From the NCBI GenBank assembly GCA_002729295.1, contig PBTU01000039.1, positions 4,197 through 10,453 on the forward strand: a DNA stretch of 6,257 nt. The letters run 5' to 3'. This DNA comes from Verrucomicrobiales bacterium (GTDB taxonomy: Bacteria; Verrucomicrobiota; Verrucomicrobiia; Verrucomicrobiales; Akkermansiaceae). Below the pieces are notes generated by a model. That model saw only the letters and a list, made by a program, of their open reading frames with translations, was not told where the DNA came from and made no database searches. The position numbers were made by a program, and so were the translations under genes. Shown here piece by piece: positions 1 to 5,303 of this stretch (positions are counted from its first letter, which is position 1; each line of letters opens with the position of its first letter).

Positions 1-20
1 CGGACAAGCCACTTCCCCAT
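1..20 (-). CDS. Possible start of a further operon gene, cut by the window edge
   Basis: On the minus strand an ATG at 18-20 lies 13 bases after the stop codon of the preceding hypothetical gene and stays open to the window edge, reading M-G-K-W-L-V. The short spacing matches the other junctions of this operon, which is the only support. No clear Shine-Dalgarno sequence precedes it, and six codons are far too few to identify a product. It may equally be a chance ATG. Confidence 0.25.
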
Positions 21-33
21 CGCTCAAGCTTGC

Positions 34-654
34 TTAAACCAAACGAGCCAATTCACGAGTCACGATAATGAGGGTTTCTCGAATTCCGGCAGCGTATCCT
101 CCATTGGTGAGAACAGCTAGAGTGACGCCTTCTTCCTTGATGAAGTCGATATCACTATCCCCAACGCGAAGCGTGAGTGGTTCGTCTCCCAGTCCCAGGG
201 CGCCAATGCTCTTTTGAAGGACCGCGATAGCCTCGCTTTCAGGCCGGCCTACCAGATTGACGCTCCTGATTTTTGGGAGTGCCCTAGCTCGAAGGAGGAT
301 TTCATTCCGGTTCATTTCCTCGGATACGCCGAAAATCGCTTTCAAAACTAATTGGGGGATCTCGCCGCCGGGAGCAGGCAGAGTCGAACTCTTGGGGGGT
401 GGGGCAAAGTCACCGATGTCAGGGAGATCTCCCAAAGGCTCGTTGGCGACTTGTTCCGGTGTTTTCAAGCGGTGCACCGGCGGAGCAGCGAAATCCTCGG
501 CAGGCTCCATAAGATTGGCACGAACGCTGGCCGCAGCAGCTGCGGCCTTCGCTCCTGCCTTGGGATTGGAAGCCGCTGTGAAGAGGGATTGCTTCTTTTT
601 AGGGAGATCGATCTCCCCAAAGGGAGCATCAGAGTTGGATGGATCGTTGGACAT
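34..654 (-). CDS. Hypothetical protein, low-complexity N-terminus plus C-terminal alpha/beta domain
   Basis: I do not recognise this 206-residue protein with confidence. Residues 1-100 look disordered: polar, with a six-alanine run (37-42) and a Pro-rich linker in which a D-F-A-x-P-P motif occurs twice (from 54 and from 82). Residues 100-206 look folded, alternating helices (about 100-126, 138-153, 186-205) and strands (131-135, 159-163, 177-182). The closing strand-turn-helix (T-L-A-V-L-T-N to the C-terminus) vaguely resembles the end of a Roadblock/LC7 domain; that is a shape impression, not a demonstrated match. There is no signal peptide or membrane segment, so it is probably cytoplasmic. 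It starts with ATG 9 bases after the deformylase stop and is likely cotranscribed and translationally coupled. The long coherent reading frame and tight spacing make it a real gene; its function is unknown. Confidence 0.8.
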   Translation of the reverse strand: MSNDPSNSDAPFGEIDLPKKKQSLFTAASNPKAGAKAAAAAASVRANLMEPAEDFAAPPVHRLKTPEQVANEPLGDLPDIGDFAPPPKSSTLPAPGGEIPQLVLKAIFGVSEEMNRNEILLRARALPKIRSVNLVGRPESEAIAVLQKSIGALGLGDEPLTLRVGDSDIDFIKEEGVTLAVLTNGGYAAGIRETLIIVTRELARLV

Positions 655-663
655 GACGTAAGA

Positions 664-1218
664 TTAGTAGCGATCTTTGTGGGTCAGGCGCTTGAGTTTT
701 CTACGGATGGAAACCTTGGAAGCTGTCGAAAGACGGTCGGTGAATAGAATTCCGTTAAGATGGTCGGTTTCATGCTGGATCGCGCGGGAAAGCAATCCGT
801 CGGTCTCCACTACAATCGTGCGGCCGTCGAGCAATTCGAGGCTAGCTTTCACCTCAATGGGGCGTTTTACCGGTGCGTTAATCCCATCAATGCTGAGGCA
901 ACCTTCCGTTGAAGCTTCCTTATCGGAACCAAATTCAAGCTCCGGATTGATAAAGGTGAGTGGCATGAGATCTTCGAGAGCGGCATCCTCCCCGTCGACC
1001 CGCAGATAGCTGATGCATTCCGGATCGTGCGAGACGTCCACGATGGCGAGTTGGAGATCCCGGTCAATTTGCGGTGCGGCCAAGCCCACGCCGTGGGCGC
1101 TGACCATGGTTTCAACCATGTCATCTGCCAGCTTCTTGATTTCATCCGTCACTTCGGTGACCGGTTGGCATTTTTTACGAAGGATGGGATTTCCGTATTG
1201 CGTGATTTCAAGGATCAT
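664..1218 (-). CDS. def: Peptide deformylase
   Basis: This metalloenzyme removes the formyl group from the N-terminal methionine of nascent cytoplasmic proteins. All three family motifs are present. Counted from the ATG at 1216-1218 (184 residues), they are G-V-G-L-A-A-P-Q at 43-50, E-G-C-L-S with the metal ligand Cys107, and Q-H-E-T-D-H at 148-153 with His149, His153 and catalytic Glu150. The N-terminus M-I-L-E-I-x-x-Y-G-N-P-I-L-R is the usual family opening, which favours this ATG over the in-frame TTG at 1231-1233 that would add five residues. The gene overlaps the exbD stop by 11 bases, implying translational coupling; only a weak purine stretch (AAGAGA) precedes the ATG. About 20 residues (66-85) between the first and second motifs look like an insertion relative to E. 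coli Def. Length is otherwise normal for the family. Confidence 0.96.
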   Translation of the reverse strand: MILEITQYGNPILRKKCQPVTEVTDEIKKLADDMVETMVSAHGVGLAAPQIDRDLQLAIVDVSHDPECISYLRVDGEDAALEDLMPLTFINPELEFGSDKEASTEGCLSIDGINAPVKRPIEVKASLELLDGRTIVVETDGLLSRAIQHETDHLNGILFTDRLSTASKVSIRRKLKRLTHKDRY

Positions 1219-1669
1219 TGGAGGTCTCTTCAACTGGTTGAGGTTTCTTCACTCGGTAAATGATTTCGTCGTCGCCGTAGCCTGCTTGTAATGCCGCACT
1301 GTGAGCCGCAAGGATCTTCCCCCACGGGCAACCTTCATCAGCTCGCAGGGCGAGCTTGAGGCCTGGACGATTGTCACGGTTTCCTACCAGATATTCCTTG
1401 AGAAAGCCCTCGGGAACTCTCAGCCCATCAATTTCGGCCTCACCGGCCGAACTAAGTGAGAGTACTGTTCGTTGGGCGGTAACAGTTTCCACTTTTAGAG
1501 AATTGGCGGTGGGCAGGCTGACCTTGATTTCGGGACGCGGGATCTTCGCTTCCTTCTTCTCGAAATTCCGCATCGTGACAATGAGGAAGAAGAGCAAGGT
1601 GACGAGAATGTCGATCAAGGAAACGATCGGCACCATCGGCGACTTCTTTTTTGGACGGTAAAATTCCAC
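1208..1669 (-). CDS. exbD: ExbD/TolR family biopolymer transport protein
   Basis: A 153-residue proton-channel partner of ExbB, anchored in the inner membrane with a periplasmic C-terminal domain. The N-terminus is basic (R-P-K-K-K). A single membrane helix follows at about 13-33, with the signature V-S-L-I-D-I-L-V-T-L-L-F-F. Asp20 matches the essential proton-carrying aspartate of ExbD/TolR. Residues 45-140 fit the periplasmic domain, including the family-typical L-R-A-D near 108-111. The C-terminal tail (141-153) is polar and acidic. The start is GTG at 1667-1669, preceded by AGAGGT only three bases away; the next Met (residue 12) would cut into the basic segment and is less likely. The gene lies 11 bases after exbB and overlaps def by 11 bases. 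ExbD versus TolR cannot be decided from this sequence. Confidence 0.92.
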   Translation of the reverse strand: MEFYRPKKKSPMVPIVSLIDILVTLLFFLIVTMRNFEKKEAKIPRPEIKVSLPTANSLKVETVTAQRTVLSLSSAGEAEIDGLRVPEGFLKEYLVGNRDNRPGLKLALRADEGCPWGKILAAHSAALQAGYGDDEIIYRVKKPQPVEETSNDP

Positions 1670-1680
1670 AGACCTCTTGT

Positions 1681-2322
1681 TTACTTATCGCGGAAAAAGA
1701 CGTGCTGGTGACAAGCTGAAACCACTTTCCCCAAAAGGACTTCTAGCCTGGCTGCCATCGTCTCGATACGCCGGGTGAAGTAACTCTGGGCGATCACCGC
1801 GGGAACCGCGATGGCGAGACCGACAATCGTGGTGCTCAGAGCGACGGCGATTCCCCGGCTTATGGTGTCCTTGTCATCGAGGTCCCCGAAGACGGTCATG
1901 AGTCCGCTGGTGGTGCCGAGAAGTCCTAGCAAAGGAGCGATGGTGATAATGACATCGAGCACTGGCATTCCCGAATTCATGCGGACAATTTCTTCCCGAG
2001 CAGATGACTGCACCGCTTCCTGCACCTCGCCTTGGGTGCGTCCGGCATTGCTGATAGCAACGGTGCAAAGCCGGGCCAAGGCATTCTCGCCGCGTTCAAA
2101 TTCTGTTTGCAGCTTGGTCAAGGTGCCTTTTTCGAGATTTTCTTCGAAATTCTCGATCTCCCTTTCGAGATGTGGTGGAAGGATCTGTTCTTTTTTCAAG
2201 GAAAGGAATTTCATGATGATTACGGTGATCGCAACCAACGAGCAGAGCGCAAGGAAGAGCATGAAGATGCCTCCTTCGCTGAAAAATTTCCAGGTCGTCG
2301 TAAGTGCCTCAGAGAAGTTCAT
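1681..2322 (-). CDS. exbB: MotA/TolQ/ExbB family proton channel protein
   Basis: A 213-residue inner-membrane subunit of the TonB- or Tol-type motor that uses the proton motive force with ExbD to energise the TonB-like partner. Three membrane helices are visible at about 19-41, 121-145 and 157-180, with a large charged cytoplasmic loop between the first two; this is the family topology. The signature lies at 129-145 (A-P-L-L-G-L-L-G-T-T-S-G-L-M-T-V-F) and is almost canonical. The third helix carries the conserved T-T/G-L-A-I-A-V-P run. The ATG is at 2320-2322, 7 bases after the tonB-like stop. The upstream bases are AT-rich with no recognisable Shine-Dalgarno sequence, so coupling to translation of the previous gene is likely. 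Length is typical. ExbB is preferred over TolQ only because the partner looks somewhat TonB-like. Confidence 0.94.
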   Translation of the reverse strand: MNFSEALTTTWKFFSEGGIFMLFLALCSLVAITVIIMKFLSLKKEQILPPHLEREIENFEENLEKGTLTKLQTEFERGENALARLCTVAISNAGRTQGEVQEAVQSSAREEIVRMNSGMPVLDVIITIAPLLGLLGTTSGLMTVFGDLDDKDTISRGIAVALSTTIVGLAIAVPAVIAQSYFTRRIETMAARLEVLLGKVVSACHQHVFFRDK

Positions 2323-2329
2323 AGAATGA

Positions 2330-3466
2330 TTAATTATAGGTGAAGCCCATGGTGAGTTCGAGGTCTTCGCCCCCTAGTTCATTTATTACATCCCTGGACA
2401 TGGGCGGAATTTTCGCGGCGGTTACAGAATTTAAGACAATCCCCCACTGGGTCCCGGAGGCTCCTCTCATTTCCACCTGCCGTTGTCTGAACACCTTTCC
2501 TTCCTTGTTTACCACAAAATACAAGGTGATTTGACCCGGCGAAATCAGAGATCGATACTTGTAGTTCCCCATCTGCCACTCGCGTTCGATTTCCTTAAAA
2601 ATATGAGATCCGTAGGTGCCGACAGCGGAATTCTTGACGTCGAGTGCTCCGATGCCCTTTGCGCTCAAGACACCTTTCACCATCGTCTTAGACGTTTGGC
2701 TGTTGAATCCACCATCGCGACTGGCAGCCTTTTTTTTCTTAACAATTTCAACTACTGGATTCATTTCGGGGTCGGTGTCCGCTGCTCTCTTGTCCTTCTC
2801 CATTGCGTCCTCGATGGTTTTAGTTACCCCATCAAAATCAACAAAGTCCTCCGTCTTATCTTTTGAAATGAGCTTTTTTTTCGGCGTCATTTCCTTGTTC
2901 GACGCTTCGCTTGAATCCTCGGTCCTATGATCCTTACCGGTATCGATCTCTTCGGTGTTAATCTCGGTCGTTTGATTTCCCGTGGCGTCACCATCTGAGA
3001 AGGTTGAGTTGAAGGTCTGATTGTCCTTCCTTTCCTTCAGTTTACCGGAGAGGGCGACTGATTTCCGGTCCCCGGCGACGGCCTTCTCGTCACTGACGGC
3101 CCGGGTGTCCCTCCCTCCAATAAATTCCGCTTTGATCGGAGCGTCTGACATTTGGTTGTCACGAGTACGGGCAAATTTTTCGTTAGGCTCGGGGATGGGA
3201 ATTTCTGGGTCGGCCTGTTGATCTTCTTCGATGGGAACGATCTCTCCCGGCGGATCCCCTTCGAATGTCAGGACCAATTCGGAAATGTTATCTTCGGGTG
3301 GAATTTCCTTCTTAGTCTCATCGCTCACAATTTCCTTACCGGACAGCACATCGAAGATGAGAAGGAGAATAAAGACGAAGATTACCCCAACATGAATCCA
3401 CAACGCCGCGAAGAGGGCGACGAGGAAATGCCGGAAGGTTTGTGTCTGCTGACTCAAGACGGCCAA
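2330..3466 (-). CDS. TonB/TolA-like energy transducer with long acidic spacer
   Basis: A 378-residue protein expected to span the periplasm and transmit force from ExbB/ExbD to the outer membrane. It has a short cytoplasmic N-terminus, one membrane helix at about 14-40, and a long polar, strongly acidic spacer (45-280). The last ~95 residues fit a TonB/TolA C-terminal domain: helix H-I-F-K-E-I-E-R-E-W, then strands around G-Q-I-T-L-Y-F-V-V-N-K-E-G-K-V, and a late I-P-P-M. The spacer contains F-I-G-G-R-D-T-R-A (116-124), but it lacks the X-Pro/Lys-Pro repeats of classical TonB, and the usual Tyr-Pro near the start of the C-terminal domain is missing. The start is TTG at 3464-3466, the only usable start after the in-frame stop at 3500-3502; the nearest purine-rich element is GTGGGG about 9 bases upstream. 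It lies 33 bases after the lipoyl-transferase gene. TonB versus TolA is unresolved. Confidence 0.85.
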   Translation of the reverse strand: MAVLSQQTQTFRHFLVALFAALWIHVGVIFVFILLLIFDVLSGKEIVSDETKKEIPPEDNISELVLTFEGDPPGEIVPIEEDQQADPEIPIPEPNEKFARTRDNQMSDAPIKAEFIGGRDTRAVSDEKAVAGDRKSVALSGKLKERKDNQTFNSTFSDGDATGNQTTEINTEEIDTGKDHRTEDSSEASNKEMTPKKKLISKDKTEDFVDFDGVTKTIEDAMEKDKRAADTDPEMNPVVEIVKKKKAASRDGGFNSQTSKTMVKGVLSAKGIGALDVKNSAVGTYGSHIFKEIEREWQMGNYKYRSLISPGQITLYFVVNKEGKVFRQRQVEMRGASGTQWGIVLNSVTAAKIPPMSRDVINELGGEDLELTMGFTYN

Positions 3467-3499
3467 AGGATCGCCCCACTTCGACCAATTGACAACCTC

Positions 3500-4156
3500 T
3501 TAGAGCACCCGATCTGTCCAAGCGTCACTGAGGTAACGGGGATTGAGCCCTCCCTCAATCTCGGGAGTCCAGGTGATCACTTCCTTGGCCAAATATCCCG
3601 CCAGTTCCGCCAGATCAGGGGATTTCACAGCGACACTTCCCTGATGAAGGATTCCCTGGCGGGTTCTTCGCTGGCCGGCCCCGGCGATTTTTTTACCTTG
3701 GCAGAGCAAATCCCATTCCACCGGCTTTTCAAAACAAGCCACGGAATTGATCACGGAATCAAGGGAGACAAGCTCGCAGGAATGCCCCCGATCCAGCAGG
3801 CAGCGAGCCAGAGAGACATGAATCTGCCGGTAACTCTCGGATCCTCCCATCGAGGCGAGTTGTCCGGAGCGAGGAATCATCAGCGAATAGGTGGTATCGT
3901 CTCGGTGATCGACCACTCCGCCCCCAGTCCAACGACGAACATATTTTGAAGTAGAGCCAAAAATCATCTTCGCGGCCCGAAGACTTTGGAAATAACCCAG
4001 GCTCACCCAATCGCCTGACCATTGGTATTGTCGCAATATAGGCACTTCTTCCAACTGTGTCATGAGCCACTCATCGATCGCCATATTCTCAGGACCCGAA
4101 CGAGCCTGCGAATCACGCCAAACGAGAAGTTTTTGAAAAAGCACATCCCCATCCAC
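3500..4156 (-). CDS. Lipoate-protein ligase / octanoyltransferase (LplA/LipM family)
   Basis: A cytoplasmic enzyme of the biotin/lipoate transferase superfamily that attaches an octanoyl or lipoyl group to a lysine of lipoyl-domain proteins. In its 218 residues, E-N-M-A-I-D-E (23-29) matches the family N-terminal motif. R-R-W-T-G-G-G (74-80) matches the R-R-x-S-G-G-G nucleotide/acyl-binding loop. G-K-K-I-A-G-A-G-Q-R (154-163) carries the essential lysine, followed by I-L-H-Q-G-S at 169-174. Cys141 in A-C-F-E-K-P sits where LipM octanoyltransferases have their catalytic cysteine (P-A-C-F-D), which favours an ACP-dependent LipM-like transferase over an ATP-dependent LplA ligase. The start is GTG at 4154-4156 (a second in-frame GTG at 4142-4144); an in-frame TGA at 4181-4183 excludes any longer form. 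The protein is shorter than LipM or LplA, mainly at the C-terminus. It is probably the first gene of the operon. Confidence 0.85.
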   Translation of the reverse strand: MDGDVLFQKLLVWRDSQARSGPENMAIDEWLMTQLEEVPILRQYQWSGDWVSLGYFQSLRAAKMIFGSTSKYVRRWTGGGVVDHRDDTTYSLMIPRSGQLASMGGSESYRQIHVSLARCLLDRGHSCELVSLDSVINSVACFEKPVEWDLLCQGKKIAGAGQRRTRQGILHQGSVAVKSPDLAELAGYLAKEVITWTPEIEGGLNPRYLSDAWTDRVL

Positions 4157-4184
4157 ACTCCCGCTAGCGCGTTGGGCAAGTCAA

Positions 4185-4214
4185 AGTAGACCCACGATCT
4201 GAATTTTTCTTCAA
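4185..4214 (-). promoter_or_regulatory. Weak candidate sigma-70 promoter for the lipoyl-transferase/tonB operon
   Basis: On the minus strand TTGAAG (4209-4214) and TCTACT (4185-4190) are separated by 18 bases. Each matches four of six positions of the -35 and -10 consensus. Transcription would begin near 4178, leaving a leader of about 22 bases before the GTG at 4156. The placement upstream of the first operon gene is sensible, but matches this weak arise often by chance. The interval also overlaps the decayed start of the plus-strand cbiX remnant. Confidence 0.22.
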
Positions 4215-4614
4215 AGCTCTCTCCCAGGCCGGAGGCAGCTGAATTGGTCGTGGGTCACGGATCGGTCGAAAATCCGGACTTCTCGACACCTTATTTCGAT
4301 CATGCCGCCGAGATTCGAAAACGCCGCCTCATTGCCGAAGTGCATTGTTTCTTTTGGAAAGAGGATCCTTCAATGCACGAGGTCCTCTATATGATCGATG
4401 CCAAGCAGGTTTACATCGTCCCCTATTCTATAAGCGAGGGATAGTGTACTCGCGAGTGGGAGTTGACGGGTCCGACAAATTCCCTCTCGATGATTCCGAA
4501 GCCACCCATTTCAATGGTATCGTCAACAATATCACCGAGAACAGCGCCATTCCGCTTGTATGCCAGGAAGCCTGCAAGCACTTCGTTACCCAAGCCCTAA
4601 AAAAGTCGAAATAG
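4199..4614 (+). pseudogene. Decayed CbiX / sirohydrochlorin chelatase-like gene
   Basis: This is the only plus-strand gene trace and fills the 475-base gap between intact minus-strand genes. The frame 4199-4441 encodes a recognisable N-terminal CbiX-like segment: V-V-G-H-G-S-V-E-N-P-D, then H-A-A-E-I-R-K-R, A-E-V-H-C-F-F-W-K-E-D-P-S, and V-Y-I-V-P-Y-S-I-S-E-G. In the family these are the active-site G-H-G-S strand and the F-I-S-E-G turn before the second half of the fold. A TAG at 4442-4444 ends the frame directly after S-E-G, where relatives continue with Y-F-T. Reading past it gives C-T-R-E, reminiscent of the usual F-T-R-E. A different frame (+1 relative to the first) is open from 4345 to a TAG at 4612-4614 and looks coding by its third-position bases, suggesting an indel or internal deletion. 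No ATG precedes G-H-G-S; CTG at 4199 may be a mutated start, and TTG at 4244 lies too close to the motif. The 3' frame is unidentified and might derive from another gene. Confidence 0.65.
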
Positions 4615-4631
4615 GAATTTGAAGCAAATGC

Positions 4632-5231
4632 TTAAAGTTCTTCAATCTCGACACCTTTGTAAGAAGCCTCAAACGGCGGTCCGCTATGCGCCTGCAAGGC
4701 GATGAAGCCTTTCAAAGGAATCTTTTCGTCTTTCTCGGTATAATCGCAGGTCAGAGTGCCATTAACCCAGAGGCGAATCCGTGATCCTTCGCAGCGAATG
4801 ATGTAATCGTTCCAGCCTTCCTTGGCGGCCTTTACCCCGTCCTTGCTAGCCCAATCAATCAGGAAGCTGCGACGACGTGATTCATCGTAAAGCCGCCCCC
4901 AGATGTTTTTGCCGATATCCGCTTGGTAGCCAATCATCTCATGGTGATTTTCGATGCGTTCGCTACGTATCTGAATTCCGGCATTCGCTCTGGGTCCCTC
5001 AACTTTTGCCTTCAGACGGAGTTCAAAATCCCCGTAGCGTTTCACTGTCGTAATGAAGGTGTTATGAGCGACTTTTTCTGTCATTGAGCCCCCTACAATC
5101 ACCCCACCACGAACCTTCCAATACCTCTCCTCTCCCTTCTGCACCTGCCATCCCTTCAAGGTTGTTCCATCAAAAAGCTTTTCACCGGCGGAGAGTGAGA
5201 GTGACGTCAATAATAGGAAAATCCATTTCAT
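4632..5231 (-). CDS. Secreted DUF1080 (3-keto-disaccharide hydrolase-like) protein
   Basis: A 199-residue exported protein made of a signal peptide and one DUF1080 domain, a concanavalin-like beta-sandwich related to glycoside-binding and hydrolase folds. The signal peptide is residues 1-15 (K-W then a hydrophobic core, ending L-S-A). Family marks follow: L-F-D-G-T-T-L-K-G-W at 19-28, N-A-G-I-Q-I-R-S at 83-90, G-Y-Q-A-D-I-G near 101-107, W-G-R-L-Y-D-E-S at 111-118, W-N-D-Y-I-I-R-C at 140-147, R-I-R-L-W-V-N-G at 151-158, and G-F-I-A-L-Q-A-H-S-G at 175-184. Length fits a single-domain member. Some DUF1080 proteins act on 3-keto-glycosides, but the family is broad and the substrate cannot be read here. 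The ATG at 5229-5231 starts the signal peptide directly and has only a weak GGAA upstream. It lies 72 bases after rodA and converges with the cbiX remnant. Confidence 0.9.
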   Translation of the reverse strand: MKWIFLLLTSLSLSAGEKLFDGTTLKGWQVQKGEERYWKVRGGVIVGGSMTEKVAHNTFITTVKRYGDFELRLKAKVEGPRANAGIQIRSERIENHHEMIGYQADIGKNIWGRLYDESRRRSFLIDWASKDGVKAAKEGWNDYIIRCEGSRIRLWVNGTLTCDYTEKDEKIPLKGFIALQAHSGPPFEASYKGVEIEEL

Positions 5232-5303
5232 TGGCGAACTATTCCAACTCTCAAATCATTCGTCCATCATTAAGAGAACGAAGTTAGCCCCAGATCCGTG
5301 GGT

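Noticed and set aside
2333..2361. Perfect TATAAT on the minus strand at the tonB/exbB junction, considered as an internal promoter
   Set aside because: It coincides with the last tonB codons, the -35 position (TCGAAC) matches only three of six bases, and a start there would leave almost no leader for exbB.
3152..3949. Long plus-strand open frame of 265 codons
   Set aside because: It lies antisense across the well-supported tonB-like and lipoyl-transferase genes, and its translation shows no recognisable motif; it is a shadow frame.
4162..4169. Palindrome CGCTAGCG upstream of the lipoyl-transferase start, considered as an operator
   Set aside because: An isolated eight-base palindrome is expected by chance and has no second copy nearby.
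4618..4637. Small inverted repeat (AAGC-AAAT-GCTT) at the end of the DUF1080 gene, considered as a bidirectional terminator
   Set aside because: The stem is only four base pairs before a mismatch and no T-run follows directly on either strand; it also overlaps the DUF1080 stop codon.
5284..5303. CCCA/TGGG inverted repeat after the rodA stop, considered as a terminator
   Set aside because: The stem is only about four base pairs and lacks a U-tract, so it is too weak to call.
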